This document shows positions 8,939 through 17,974 of a stretch of DNA of 64,000 bases, piece after piece. Source of the stretch: Acidobacteriota bacterium (GTDB taxonomy: Bacteria; Acidobacteriota; Terriglobia; Terriglobales; Acidobacteriaceae). The notes beneath the pieces were generated by a model that saw only the letters and a list, made by a program, of their open reading frames with translations, made no database searches and was not told the origin of the DNA. The position numbers and the translations under genes are program-made. Every line of letters begins with the position of its first letter. Within the stretch, counting starts at the first letter, position 1. The DNA lies in contig JAFDVW010000001.1 of NCBI GenBank assembly GCA_018268755.1, positions 88,239-152,238 on the forward strand, read 5' to 3'.

Positions 8939-10306
8939 CTAACGCATAGACTGCCAGGTCTCCAACGCCTTTTCCAGCTTTACCCCGCGCGAAGCCTTCA
9001 GCAAGATGACGTCGCCATCGCGAGCTTCCCGGGCCAGCCATTGCCCGGCCTCTTCCGGCGTGGCCACAAACTCGGCGCGCAGACCGTTTTGCCGGGCGGC
9101 CTCCACCATGGCCTGGGACAATCCGCGCACGCCCAGCAGCACGTCGATTTTCTTTTCCGCCACGTGCTTTCCCGACTCGCGGTGCATGGTCTCGCCGGCC
9201 GGGCCTAATTCGAGCATTTCGCCCGCCACCACGATGCGGCGGCCGGCGGGCATGGCCGCCAAGGCATCCACCATGGAAGCCAGAGCCTTCGGATTGGAAT
9301 TGTAGCAATCGTTGATGATGGTAATGTTGCCGATCTGGACGACCTGCCCGCGCTTTTCAGAGGGCGCCAGCGAGGCCAGGGCCCGTACCGCGTCCGAAGG
9401 CGTAAGGCCATATTGCAGCCCCACGGCGGTCGCCGCCAGCGCGTTATAAACGTTGTGTGTCCCCACCAGGGGAAGCAGGGCATGTTCGCGGCAGCCGCCG
9501 ACCACAATGTCGAAGGTGGAACCCTGCGCGCCGCGTGGCTCAATGTTCTCCGCGCGCACGTCGGCCGTGACCCGCAGGCCGTACATCACCGTCTTGCCCT
9601 TGAAGTCACGGCCGAACTGCGAAACATACTCATCGTCGGCATTGAGCACGGCGGTACCATGGCTGGGCAGCGCCGCCACCAACTCATACTTGGCGCGGGC
9701 GATTTCCGCCACCGAGGCAAAATATTCCAGGTGGACCGGGGCCACGTTGGTGACCACGCCGGTTTCCGGTTGCGCGATCTCCGCCAGCGCGGTGATTTCG
9801 CCGGCGTGCGACATACCCATCTCAATGACTGCGATATCGTGTTCCGGCTCCAGCTTCAGCAGCATGAGGGGCAGGCCGAAGTGGTTATTAAAGTTCCCTT
9901 CCGACTTCAGCACGCGCCAGCGCGAGGCCAGCACGTGGGCGATGGCTTCCTTCGTGGTCGTCTTGCCGGCCGATCCGGTCACGCCCACCAGCGGCTTACC
10001 CCACAGGCGGCGCACCGCGGTGGCCAGAGTTTGCAGCGCGATCAGCGTGTCGTCGACGGCCAGCAGCCGGGTTTTGACGGCGTAGCGGGCAATTTCGTCT
10101 TTGCGGACAACCGCGGCCAGCGCGCCTTTCTCGAGCGATTGCTCGACGAAGTCGTGGCCATCAAAGCGTTCGCCCTTAACGGCAAAGAAGACTTCGCCGG
10201 GGCGCACGGTGCGGGAGTCGATGGAGTAGCCCTGGGCCACCGCGTGGTGATCAAACTCGCCCGCCGAGGAGAGGAATTCTGCGACCCGGGAAAGAGGCAG
10301 CTTCAT
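8939..10306 (-). CDS. murF: UDP-MurNAc-tripeptide--D-alanyl-D-alanine ligase
   Basis: MurF adds D-Ala-D-Ala to complete the pentapeptide precursor. The start chosen (MKLPLSRVAEFL) overlaps the murE stop by four bases (ATGA), which signals translational coupling and argues against the longer upstream frame. Features are the substrate-binding N-domain (YSIDSRTVRPGEVFFAVKG), the ATP loop GSAGKTTTKE, FNNHFGLPL and MGMSHAGEI. The 455-residue length is normal. Confidence 0.95.
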   Translation of the reverse strand: MKLPLSRVAEFLSSAGEFDHHAVAQGYSIDSRTVRPGEVFFAVKGERFDGHDFVEQSLEKGALAAVVRKDEIARYAVKTRLLAVDDTLIALQTLATAVRRLWGKPLVGVTGSAGKTTTKEAIAHVLASRWRVLKSEGNFNNHFGLPLMLLKLEPEHDIAVIEMGMSHAGEITALAEIAQPETGVVTNVAPVHLEYFASVAEIARAKYELVAALPSHGTAVLNADDEYVSQFGRDFKGKTVMYGLRVTADVRAENIEPRGAQGSTFDIVVGGCREHALLPLVGTHNVYNALAATAVGLQYGLTPSDAVRALASLAPSEKRGQVVQIGNITIINDCYNSNPKALASMVDALAAMPAGRRIVVAGEMLELGPAGETMHRESGKHVAEKKIDVLLGVRGLSQAMVEAARQNGLRAEFVATPEEAGQWLAREARDGDVILLKASRGVKLEKALETWQSMR

Positions 10307-11826
10307 GCCAGCCCTCCGGCGGCGCGGCCCGGGGCTGCGCATTCATATCCCGATTCCCGCAACTCCTCGCGCGCCACTTGCACATCATCGAACGGGAAGG
10401 AGCCTTCGCGGGTGATCTGGACTTTCTCGTGGCCTTTGCCGGCAATCAGCAGGATGTCTCCGGGCCCGGCCTCCTGAACCGCGATACGGATGGCGGCGCG
10501 GCGGTCCGGCTCCATTTTGTACTTCACTCCGGAGCGCTGCAGGCCGACCAGCGCATCGTTCATGATGGCCAGCGGCTCCTCACTGCGCGGGTTGTCGGAG
10601 GTCAAGACCACAAAATCGCTGCCCCGCCCCGCTGCCTCGCCCATCAAGGGTCGCTTGGCGCGATCACGGTCGCCGCCGCAGCCGAACACGGTAATCACCC
10701 GCGCGCTTTGCCCGGCCTGTTGCACAAACTCCCGGGCCAGTGCAGTCAAATTGTGCAGCGCATCGTCGGTGTGGGCATAATCCACGACCACGGTGAAGGG
10801 CTGGCCGCAATCCACGCGCTCAAAGCGGCCCGGCACCCGGGCCAGAGCGTCCACCCCCTTGGCGATGGCTTCCGCGGAGCATCCACGCGCATATCCCGCG
10901 GCGGAGGCGGCCAGAATATTCAGGACGTTCACCTTCCCCAGCAAGGGAGAATACAGCGGGATTTTTTCTCGCGGCGTAACCAGATCAAAGCGCGTGCCGC
11001 GCGAAGTAATGGACACTTTCTCCGCGTGGAAGTCGCCTTGGGTAAGCCCGTAGGTCCAGGTTTCCTGACTGTGTCGGCGGCTGAACTCGGCCAGTTTGCG
11101 CCCCCACTCATCATCCTGGTTCAGAATGGCGGCGGGTGGAGGTTCCGTGCCGCAACCTTCAAACAGAATTTTCTTGGCGGCGAAATACTCTTCCATGGTG
11201 TGGTGATAATCGAGGTGATCGCGCGTCAGATTGCTGAACACGGCGACATCGAAAGGAATGGCATATACCCGCTGCTGGGCCAGAGCATGGGAGGACACTT
11301 CCATCACGGCTTCGCTCGCCCCCAGTCCCAAGGCCTCGGCGAGAATCCGGTTCAGATCCAGCGCTTCGGGGGTGGTATGCGGCGCGGGCAAAATCTTCTG
11401 CGCCACGTGATATTCGATCGTCCCCACCAGGGCGCATTTTCGGCCGGCTGCTTGCAAGATGGATTCGAGGAGAAATGCTGTAGTGCTTTTGCCGTTGGTG
11501 CCGGTAATGCCGGTCACTGCCAGGCGCTCGGCCGGCTGTTTATAGAAGTTTGCGCTCAAGCGCGCCAGGGCGCGCCGTCCGTGCGGCACCTGCGCCCAGG
11601 CCACAGTGGGGCGCGGCTGCTCTTCAGCGGAGTCCGTGACTACGGCGACTGCTCCCGCGGCAATGGCTTTGTCAATAAAGCGGTTCCCATCGCTGGTCTC
11701 GCCGTGCATGGCCACAAACACGTCTCCCGCCTGCACGCGGCGGGAATCGTATTCCAGACCGCCAACCTGCGGGTTTCCGCTCTGGGCAAGAACTTCTGCC
11801 CCCCGTAACAAATCCTGAAAGTGCAT
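10303..11826 (-). CDS. murE: UDP-MurNAc-L-Ala-D-Glu--meso-diaminopimelate ligase
   Basis: MurE adds the third stem-peptide residue. The product (507 residues from MHFQDLLRG) has the N-domain YDSRRVQAGDVFVA, ATP loop GTNGKST, NLTRDHLDYH, and the C-terminal DNPRSEEP. The DNPR form is the known signature for meso-diaminopimelate rather than lysine, so the wall is probably of the DAP type. It is the first gene of the minus-strand dcw block here; mraZ, rsmH, ftsL and ftsI, often found upstream, are absent and a divergent gene follows instead. Confidence 0.95.
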   Translation of the reverse strand: MHFQDLLRGAEVLAQSGNPQVGGLEYDSRRVQAGDVFVAMHGETSDGNRFIDKAIAAGAVAVVTDSAEEQPRPTVAWAQVPHGRRALARLSANFYKQPAERLAVTGITGTNGKSTTAFLLESILQAAGRKCALVGTIEYHVAQKILPAPHTTPEALDLNRILAEALGLGASEAVMEVSSHALAQQRVYAIPFDVAVFSNLTRDHLDYHHTMEEYFAAKKILFEGCGTEPPPAAILNQDDEWGRKLAEFSRRHSQETWTYGLTQGDFHAEKVSITSRGTRFDLVTPREKIPLYSPLLGKVNVLNILAASAAGYARGCSAEAIAKGVDALARVPGRFERVDCGQPFTVVVDYAHTDDALHNLTALAREFVQQAGQSARVITVFGCGGDRDRAKRPLMGEAAGRGSDFVVLTSDNPRSEEPLAIMNDALVGLQRSGVKYKMEPDRRAAIRIAVQEAGPGDILLIAGKGHEKVQITREGSFPFDDVQVAREELRESGYECAAPGRAAGGLA

Positions 11827-11833
11827 CTTTTCA

Positions 11834-11862
11834 ATTGTATTGCAGGGGGATGAATCATCAAA
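11834..11862 (-). promoter_or_regulatory. Putative sigma-70 promoter of murE, leaderless geometry
   Basis: On the minus strand a -35-like TTTGAT (11862-11857), a 17-bp spacer and TACAAT (11839-11834) are followed by seven bases and then the murE ATG. Transcription would begin one base before or at the start codon, leaving no room for a ribosome-binding site. The -35 is a weak match. Confidence 0.5.
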
Positions 11863-12019
11863 TTGTCGATCTGAATGCGGCAAAATCCGCCATCGTTGCA
11901 TCTCACTTCATCACGGACCTTCACCGCCTGTAGCAAATTGCGACAAAATTTAGATTGAAGAACATTCCCCAAAATTCTTAATGTTAAGAAGCAGCAATTT
12001 TTCTACCAGGAGAAGCAGT

Positions 12020-13072
12020 ATGTTGAGATGTCTTGCAGCGATCGTGTTCGGGCTTTCCCTCCTTCCCGCGACTTTGTTCGCGGACCAGATTGTGCTGAAG
12101 AACGGAGACCGGATCACCGGCACGGTCGTGAAATCGGATGGCGCCACCCTGGTCCTCAAAACTGAATATGCCGGGGACGTCACCATCCAATATGGCTCCA
12201 TCCAGGAGATCACCTCCTCCCAGCAGCTCAACGTGGGCGTGAAGGGTGGCGAAACCGTGGTGGGACCGGTAAAGACCACGGATGGGGCGCTGGAAGTGGA
12301 ATCCTCGGCCAAAGGCGCGGTGCCGGTACAAAAGGATGCGGTGGCCTTCATCCGCAACCCGGCGGAAGAAGCGGCGTACCAGAAAACCTTGCATCCCGGG
12401 CTGCTGGAAGGATGGGCGGGGGGCGCGAACGTGAGCTTTGCCCTGACGCGCGGCAACAGCGAAACCAAAAATCTGGCTCTCGCCTTCACCGCCGACCGCA
12501 AGACACTGCGCGACCATCTGGGACTCTATGCCAACTCGGTGTTTTCCACCAACGACGCGCCTGGGGCGGTTCCCTCGACCACGGCCAACGCGGTGCAGGG
12601 TGGCGCGCGCTATGACCGCGACCTGACCAAGAAGTTGTTCGGCTTTGGCGCGGCCGACTTCCAGAGCGATGCCCTGCAGGCCCTGGATATCCGTTCCGTA
12701 TTGAGCGGCGGTCTTGGCTTCCACGCCATCAAGAGCGACCGCACCACGCTCGACTTCCTCGGCGGCATCAACTACACGCGGGAGAACTACACCACCTTCA
12801 GCCGCAACTTCGCCGCCGCCACCCTGGGCGAAGAGTTCCTGAAAAAACTGGGCGCGGCCACCGTGCTGACGCAAAAGCTCTATTTCTATCCCGACTTCAA
12901 CAATAGCGGCGAATACCGCGCCGCCTTCAACTTCGGCACGGTCACCAAAATCAGCAAGTGGCTGGGCTGGCAGAACTCCTTCAGCGATATTTACGTGACC
13001 AATCCGCCGGAGGGAAAACGCAAAAACGACATCCTGCTCACCACAGGGTTGAATTTCTCCTTCACCCACTGA
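12020..13072 (+). CDS. DUF481 (YdiY-type) outer-membrane protein with signal peptide
   Basis: The 350-residue product starts at an ATG with AGGAGA six bases upstream and has a signal peptide (LAAIVFGLSLLPATLFA). Residues about 24-115 form a beta-rich periplasmic region (QIVLKNGDRITGTVVKSDGA), and the C-terminal part (ANVSFALTRGNSETKNLALA through LLTTGLNFSFTH) has the alternating strands and aromatic end typical of DUF481 outer-membrane barrels. The function of the family is unknown. It is transcribed away from murE. Confidence 0.85.
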   Translation: MLRCLAAIVFGLSLLPATLFADQIVLKNGDRITGTVVKSDGATLVLKTEYAGDVTIQYGSIQEITSSQQLNVGVKGGETVVGPVKTTDGALEVESSAKGAVPVQKDAVAFIRNPAEEAAYQKTLHPGLLEGWAGGANVSFALTRGNSETKNLALAFTADRKTLRDHLGLYANSVFSTNDAPGAVPSTTANAVQGGARYDRDLTKKLFGFGAADFQSDALQALDIRSVLSGGLGFHAIKSDRTTLDFLGGINYTRENYTTFSRNFAAATLGEEFLKKLGAATVLTQKLYFYPDFNNSGEYRAAFNFGTVTKISKWLGWQNSFSDIYVTNPPEGKRKNDILLTTGLNFSFTH

Positions 13073-13090
13073 TCCTGGGTTTCGTGTCGC

Positions 13091-13216
13091 CATCCCCACT
13101 CTGGCCACGCGGTTGGGACAGGGTGGGGATGCTGACTCTCGATTTCCTATCTTCAAGGGCTCAAAATCAAAAGCCCCGCCCTGTGTCTGCCCAGTACGCA
13201 GACACAAGGACAGGGC
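13091..13216. repeat. Two stem-forming repeat elements between convergent genes
   Basis: The arms CATCCCCAC (13091-13099) and GTGGGGATG (13123-13131) pair perfectly. A second hairpin pairs 13183-13190 with 13198-13205 (GTGTCTGC/GCAGACAC), with outer arms GCCCTG and CAGGGC at 13178 and 13211. Lying between two convergent genes they could act as a bidirectional transcription stop, though no T-run follows. Confidence 0.5.
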
Positions 13217-13244
13217 ACCCTCGTGGAGAAAACGCAGGGCGGGA

Positions 13245-14021
13245 TTATTTTGAACTTATAGCCTTGTGAATGGCCGCTTCCGCCATGGGCGCCATGATCT
13301 TGAACCCGGCATCGTTGGGATGCAGGCCGTCGTCGGCCAGTTCCCGCTTCAGCATGCCCTTGTCATCCACCATGGCGGAGAAGTAGTCGAGATACAGGTC
13401 GCCGGTCTTGGCGCAGTATTCCTTTAGCCAAGCATTCAGCTCCAAAATTCGCGCGCCGGGGCGCTGCGCGAAGAAGTCCTTCGACTTCTCGGTGTAGTTG
13501 TGCACCGGAAGCACCGAAGAAAACACCACACGGATACCGTGCGCGCGGGCCAGCTCGGCCAGGCTGGAGAGGTTGGCTTCGATGTCCTGATTTTGGATGG
13601 GCCCGGTGTTGCCCGCGATATCGTTGGTGCCGGCCAGGATCACCACCACTTTCGGCTGCAGGTCGATCACGTCCTGGCGAAAACGCACCAACATCTGCGA
13701 GGTGGTCTGTCCACCGATGCCGCGGTTCACATAGGGCTTGCCGGGAAAATAGGTCTCCAGCTTCCAGGTATCGGTGATGGAATCGCCGAAGAACACCACG
13801 CGATTTTCGCCCGCAGCGGGGGCGGGCAACTGGGCGTCCGCCTCGCGATAGCGGGCCAGTTGCCCGTAGTCATTGGTGAAGACCGCGATTTTCGAGGCGC
13901 GGTAGTTGTCGAGGCCGGTAAACCCGGTGGAGGGAATGGTGACGGTGGGGCCCTGCGCATAGGCGCTTACTGCAGCGAAAGCAATCAGCAATGTGCGAAA
14001 CAGAGTGCGAGTCAATCTCAT
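13245..14021 (-). CDS. Secreted SGNH/GDSL-family hydrolase
   Basis: The start chosen gives a signal peptide (MRLTRTLFRTLLIAFAAVSA) and has GAGGA seven bases upstream; a longer frame would overlap the next gene. All four SGNH blocks are present: GDSITD (Ser), GGQTTSQMLVRF (Gly), AGTNDIAGN (Asn) and DGLHPNDAGF (Asp-His). The substrate cannot be told; the family includes esterases and carbohydrate deacetylases acting in the periplasm or outside. Mature length is about 235 residues. Confidence 0.88.
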   Translation of the reverse strand: MRLTRTLFRTLLIAFAAVSAYAQGPTVTIPSTGFTGLDNYRASKIAVFTNDYGQLARYREADAQLPAPAAGENRVVFFGDSITDTWKLETYFPGKPYVNRGIGGQTTSQMLVRFRQDVIDLQPKVVVILAGTNDIAGNTGPIQNQDIEANLSSLAELARAHGIRVVFSSVLPVHNYTEKSKDFFAQRPGARILELNAWLKEYCAKTGDLYLDYFSAMVDDKGMLKRELADDGLHPNDAGFKIMAPMAEAAIHKAISSK

Positions 14022-14064
14022 GGCGTCATCCTCGGCCAAGAAGCATATCGCAGGTGAAGCGAAA

Positions 14065-15780
14065 TTACATGCCATCGTAGTTTGGGCCGCCACCGCCCTC
14101 GGGCGGGACCCAGGTAATGATCTGGTAGGGATCGGCGATGTCGCAGGTCTTGCAGTGCACGCAATTGGAGGGATTCAGGCTGATGCGCTTGCCATTCGGT
14201 TGCGCGGGATCATCCACCATCTCATAGACATTGGCGGGACAGAAGTTCTGGCAAGGGCTGCCGAATTCTTTTACACAACGCGTATTGCAGATGTTGATAT
14301 CGTGGATCACCAGGTGCGCGGGCTGGTCCTCTTCGTGCTTGGTGCCGGAGTGGTAGAGATCGGTGAGCTTGTCGAAGGTAAGCTTGCCATCGCCTTTCGC
14401 GGGGCCCAGCAAGTGGGCCTGGGCGCCGCCATCGGCGGGCAACTCCGCCAGCTTCCGCATGTGTTCGTAGCCGGAACGGTTGGGATAACGCGCGTACAAC
14501 CCGCGGCCGCCGGTGACCTGCTGCAACCCGGCATGAAAAAGTCCGGGCAGCAGTCCATGCGCAAAACCCTGATGGAAGTTGCGCACCTTCCATAGCTCTT
14601 CTTTGATCCAGCTGGATTCCACCTTGCCCTGAAACTGGCCGAGTGTGGCCGCAGAGGTATCATCTTTTTTCAGGGCTTCGAACGCCGTCTCCGCCGCCAG
14701 CATGCCGCTCTTGATGGCCAGATGAATGCCCTTGAGGCGGGCCGAGTTCAAGAAGCCGGCGGAATCGCCGGTCAGCATCCAGCCGTCGCCGGCCAGCGGC
14801 GGCAGCGACCACCATCCTCCGTAGGGCATCGACTTCGCGCCATAACGGATCATCTTGCCGCCTTCGAGCAAATGAGCGATGTGCGGGTGCTTTTTGAATT
14901 CCTGCAAGACGCGCTGCGGATCCAGCCGCGGATCGGGATACTCGAGCGCGGTGACGAAGCCGAGAGAAACGATGTTGTCTTGGCCGCCGTAGATCCAAGC
15001 GCCGCCGTATTCCTGTGTGGTCAGGGGCCAGCCCATGGTGTAGATGACTTCTCCGGGAGCAATGCGCCCGGACGGCACCTCCCATAGCTCCTTAACGCCG
15101 ATGCCGTAGGTCTGCGGGTTGGCGTTCTTCATCAGGTCCAGCTTGGCGACCAGCTGTTTGGTCAGCGAACCCCGCGGCCCCTCGGCAAGAATGACCACCT
15201 TCGCCTGCAAGTCATATCCCGGCTCGAAGTTCGACTTGGGACGGTTCTCTTTATCGACTCCCTTGTCGTCGGTGCGCACACCGGTCACGCGGTTGCCGTC
15301 GAAGAGCAGCTCCGACCCCGCGAACCCGGTGAATACCGTGATGCCGGTCTCCTCCACCTTCGCGCCCAGCCACTTCACAAACTTGTTCAGCGAGATGACG
15401 TAATTGCCGTGATCGCGCAGGGGCGGAGGGGTGATCGGCAGCTTGAACTTGCTCTTTTCGGTCAGGAAGTAGACGGCTTCTTGGGTAACTTCGGCGTCAA
15501 GCGGCGCTTCTTTCGCAAAATCCGGAAGCAGCTCGCGCAGGGAGCGTGGATCGAGCAAGGCCCCGGAAAGGCAGTGCTGGCCGATTTCGCGGGCTTTCTC
15601 TAAGACGTAGATATTTTCTTTGCTGAGCGTAGCGCTGGGATTTTTCGCATTGTGCTCATCGATGAGCTGAGCCAGGCGCAGGGCGCAGGCCATGCCCGCA
15701 GGCCCGCCACCAACGATGACGACGTCCGCCGGCATCTGCGGACGGTCTACACCTGCAAGCGGTTTACGGAAGATCAGCAT
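14065..15780 (-). CDS. Electron-transfer flavoprotein:quinone oxidoreductase (ETF-QO)
   Basis: This membrane-associated flavoprotein passes electrons from reduced ETF, for example from fatty-acyl or amino-acid dehydrogenases, to the quinone pool. The 571-residue product has the FAD loop VVIVGGGPAGMACA near residue 20, GQHCLSGALLDPRS, a second FAD contact LTGDSAGFLNSARLKGIH, and a C-terminal [4Fe-4S] ferredoxin-like domain with CVHCKTCDIADP and the family ending WVPPEGGGGPNYDGM. Nearby etfA and etfB supply its partner. Confidence 0.95.
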   Translation of the reverse strand: MLIFRKPLAGVDRPQMPADVVIVGGGPAGMACALRLAQLIDEHNAKNPSATLSKENIYVLEKAREIGQHCLSGALLDPRSLRELLPDFAKEAPLDAEVTQEAVYFLTEKSKFKLPITPPPLRDHGNYVISLNKFVKWLGAKVEETGITVFTGFAGSELLFDGNRVTGVRTDDKGVDKENRPKSNFEPGYDLQAKVVILAEGPRGSLTKQLVAKLDLMKNANPQTYGIGVKELWEVPSGRIAPGEVIYTMGWPLTTQEYGGAWIYGGQDNIVSLGFVTALEYPDPRLDPQRVLQEFKKHPHIAHLLEGGKMIRYGAKSMPYGGWWSLPPLAGDGWMLTGDSAGFLNSARLKGIHLAIKSGMLAAETAFEALKKDDTSAATLGQFQGKVESSWIKEELWKVRNFHQGFAHGLLPGLFHAGLQQVTGGRGLYARYPNRSGYEHMRKLAELPADGGAQAHLLGPAKGDGKLTFDKLTDLYHSGTKHEEDQPAHLVIHDINICNTRCVKEFGSPCQNFCPANVYEMVDDPAQPNGKRISLNPSNCVHCKTCDIADPYQIITWVPPEGGGGPNYDGM

Positions 15781-15930
15781 TTGGCACTCGGCAGTTCGCG
15801 AAAAAACTTATTCGCCACGGATTGCACGGATCACCCAAACTCAGCCTGGACAACTGCCTATGATATACGGAGGCGGTAAATTCAGCGAAGCGGGGCCGCG
15901 AGTGGTCTGCAAATACGGCGTTTTCGGAAT

Positions 15931-16317
15931 CTAGCGATTCGCCAAGCTGGCAATCTCACCCCATCCCAGCAGACGCTGGTCCGCTGTGACTAAGGTTAAC
16001 TTCAATATCTTGGCGGTGGCCGCCAGAAAGCGGTCCGCTGGATCGGCATGCGCCAGCGGCAATGCCAGGCCAGTGCTTACAATCTCGCGAGTCAATGGCG
16101 CTTCATGGAGCTGCTCCACCGCTCGATCTACCCACGCGAAGGGATTTTCCACGCGCACCCGGCCTTTCTGCATGAGGACCAATGCCTCCCACACACTGAC
16201 CGGCGAAATCCACAGCTCATTGTCCACGTTCGACAACTCCGCCGTCACTCTTCGCCCCAGTCGGCGCGGCTCCAACTTGCTCCACAGCCAAATATGCGTG
16301 TCGAGGAGGAGTTTCAA
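15931..16317 (-). CDS. PIN-domain toxin (VapC-like ribonuclease)
   Basis: The 128-residue PIN protein has the acidic residues expected in the metal site: Asp in LLLDTHIWLW, Glu in SVWEALVL, Asp in HADPADRF and Asp in LVTADQRLL. PIN toxins are RNases, often cleaving tRNA or rRNA. Its start overlaps the antitoxin stop by four bases. Cleavage target unknown. Confidence 0.88.
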   Translation of the reverse strand: MKLLLDTHIWLWSKLEPRRLGRRVTAELSNVDNELWISPVSVWEALVLMQKGRVRVENPFAWVDRAVEQLHEAPLTREIVSTGLALPLAHADPADRFLAATAKILKLTLVTADQRLLGWGEIASLANR

Positions 16318-16553
16318 TCGCGATAGGCCTCGATCTCGTCCAGCTCAATCACCGGCGAGAGAATATCGCCGACAATCTTCCCAGTCCCTACCATGTCACC
16401 GACAAAATTGCGGGTACGGTCCGGACCGGCGGGGATGACTTCGGCGACCGGACGGCCATGGCGGGTGATGCGCAAAGGCTGGCGGGTCTTGTGCACTTGC
16501 TCAATCAGGCCCAGACATTTGGCCTTGAATTCGGAAATTGGAATGTCGCTCAT
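16314..16553 (-). CDS. Phd/YefM-family antitoxin
   Basis: The 79-residue product begins MSDIPISEFKAKCLGLIEQV and continues with LRITRHGRPVAEVIPA, the Phd/YefM DNA-binding pattern; the C-terminus is the likely toxin-binding part. The start used is the second in-frame ATG, because the promoter -10 box (TATAAT, 16567-16562) puts transcription start at about 16555, downstream of the first ATG at 16559. The mRNA would then be nearly leaderless. The gene is coupled to the PIN toxin by an ATGA overlap. Confidence 0.85.
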   Translation of the reverse strand: MSDIPISEFKAKCLGLIEQVHKTRQPLRITRHGRPVAEVIPAGPDRTRNFVGDMVGTGKIVGDILSPVIELDEIEAYRD

Positions 16554-16590
16554 GACCATTAATTATATCTATGGTCAAAATAATGGTCAA
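16553..16590 (-). promoter_or_regulatory. Toxin-antitoxin promoter with inverted-repeat operator
   Basis: TTGACC (16590-16585), a 17-bp spacer and a perfect TATAAT (16567-16562) form a strong sigma-70 promoter on the minus strand. TGACCATT (16553-16560) and its complement AATGGTCA (16582-16589) flank the -10; a third half-site is at 16571-16577. This fits autorepression by the antitoxin. Confidence 0.72.
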
Positions 16591-16601
16591 TTTAAAGAAT
16601 G

Positions 16602-17588
16602 TTACCCCTTTGCCTTCTTCACTTCCTCGATCAGCGGGGGGACGATGTCAAAGAGATTGCCCACCACGGCGTAGTCGGCGATCTCGAAAATCGGGGCTTC
16701 GGAATCCTTATTAATGGCCACGATCGCCCGCGAGCCCTTCATGCCGACAATGTGCTGAATAGCGCCACTGATGCCGAGGGCGAGGTAAAGTTTCGGCGCG
16801 ACCGTCTGCCCGGACGAGCCAATCTGCCGGTCCATGGGCAGCCAGCCGGCGTCGCAAATGGGACGCGATGCGGCAATCTCTCCGCCCAGCGCTTCCGCCA
16901 GCTGCTTGGCCAGCTCGACATTCTTCTGCTCTTTGATTCCACGACCGACGGAGACAATGATGTCCGCCTGGGTCAGGTCCACGGCCTGCTTGGCTTCTTT
17001 AAAGACTTCCTGCGGCCGGTTGCGAATCACGCCATCGGCAATGGCGGGGTTCACGGTCTCGATCGCCGCGGCAGAAGCTCCGGCTTCCACTTTGTCCGCG
17101 CGAAAGGCGCCATTCTGAAAGGTCACGAACCAGGGAGCGTCGCAGGTAAAACTCACGTCCGCGGCCAATTTGCCCTGAAACATCTGCCGGGTAAAAACCA
17201 GTTTGTCCCCGTCTTTCTTGTAGGCAATGCAGTCACTGATCACGGTACGACCCAGCGAGGTGGCCAGCTTGGGAATGAAATCGCGCACCTGATAGGTGTG
17301 CGGCATCAACACCAGCTTGGGCTGCTTGGTTTCCAGAAGCTGCTTGAGCGCGGCGGCAAAAGCGTCTGGGGTGTACGGCTCCAGCTTGGCCGATTCGATG
17401 GCATAGACCCTGGCCAGCTTCTGGCCGGCGATTTCCCCGGCCACACCCGACACCCCGTTGCCCACGACCGCGGCCTCCAGAGTCCATCCTGTATCGGCCG
17501 CCAGCGCCTGGCCGGCCGCCAGCGTTTCCAGGGAAACACGGTTGAGTTTGCCTTCGCGTTGTTCCACCACTACCAGGATGCTGGACAT
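16602..17588 (-). CDS. etfA: Electron transfer flavoprotein alpha subunit
   Basis: EtfA binds FAD and with EtfB forms the soluble ETF that carries electrons from dehydrogenases to ETF-QO. The 328-residue product has an N-terminal EtfA fold and the diagnostic C-terminal FAD domain: VSVGRGIKEQKNVELA, CDAGWLPMDRQIGSSG, GISGAIQHIVGMKGSRAIVA and NKDSEAPIFEIADYAVVGN. It lies downstream of etfB and a small membrane-protein gene on the same strand. Confidence 0.95.
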   Translation of the reverse strand: MSSILVVVEQREGKLNRVSLETLAAGQALAADTGWTLEAAVVGNGVSGVAGEIAGQKLARVYAIESAKLEPYTPDAFAAALKQLLETKQPKLVLMPHTYQVRDFIPKLATSLGRTVISDCIAYKKDGDKLVFTRQMFQGKLAADVSFTCDAPWFVTFQNGAFRADKVEAGASAAAIETVNPAIADGVIRNRPQEVFKEAKQAVDLTQADIIVSVGRGIKEQKNVELAKQLAEALGGEIAASRPICDAGWLPMDRQIGSSGQTVAPKLYLALGISGAIQHIVGMKGSRAIVAINKDSEAPIFEIADYAVVGNLFDIVPPLIEEVKKAKG

Positions 17589-17636
17589 AAAAATAGTTTC
17601 CGTTCTCCGTGCGAGCGTCTGGGCTACGTTTTGCGC

Positions 17637-17879
17637 TTATTCTTCCTGCAATTGTCTGCGCATTACGCGGCCCCCGATGATCAGCACCAGTCCCACCCCA
17701 AACAGCGCGGCAATCATGATCAGGAAACCTTCCCGATGCCCGTGCCGCAAGCCCGCGGGCAAAAAGAAAATCACCAGGAAAGCGGCCACCCACAATACCC
17801 CGCCCACAATCGAGAGAGCCTTGCCGCATTCCAGCTTATCTTCGGCCCTGTCTTCCGACTTATTTGCCGCTTCGGCCAT
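17637..17879 (-). CDS. Small two-helix membrane protein in the etf operon, unknown function
   Basis: The 80-residue product has a charged N-terminus, two hydrophobic helices (about 22-43, ALSIVGGVLWVAAFLVIFFL, and 50-70, GFLIMIAALFGVGLVLIIGG) and a basic C-terminus. AGGAGG lies four bases before the ATG, so it is probably translated. It sits between etfB and etfA with short gaps. No family was recognised. Confidence 0.65.
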   Translation of the reverse strand: MAEAANKSEDRAEDKLECGKALSIVGGVLWVAAFLVIFFLPAGLRHGHREGFLIMIAALFGVGLVLIIGGRVMRRQLQEE

Positions 17880-17974
17880 AATGCCTCCTGAGTCCCGGGG
17901 GGACGTCGCAGGTAGTATGGCGGGCGTCCAAGGTCATTGCTGTGACCCGCATCACCGACGGGGCAGACCAGGGC

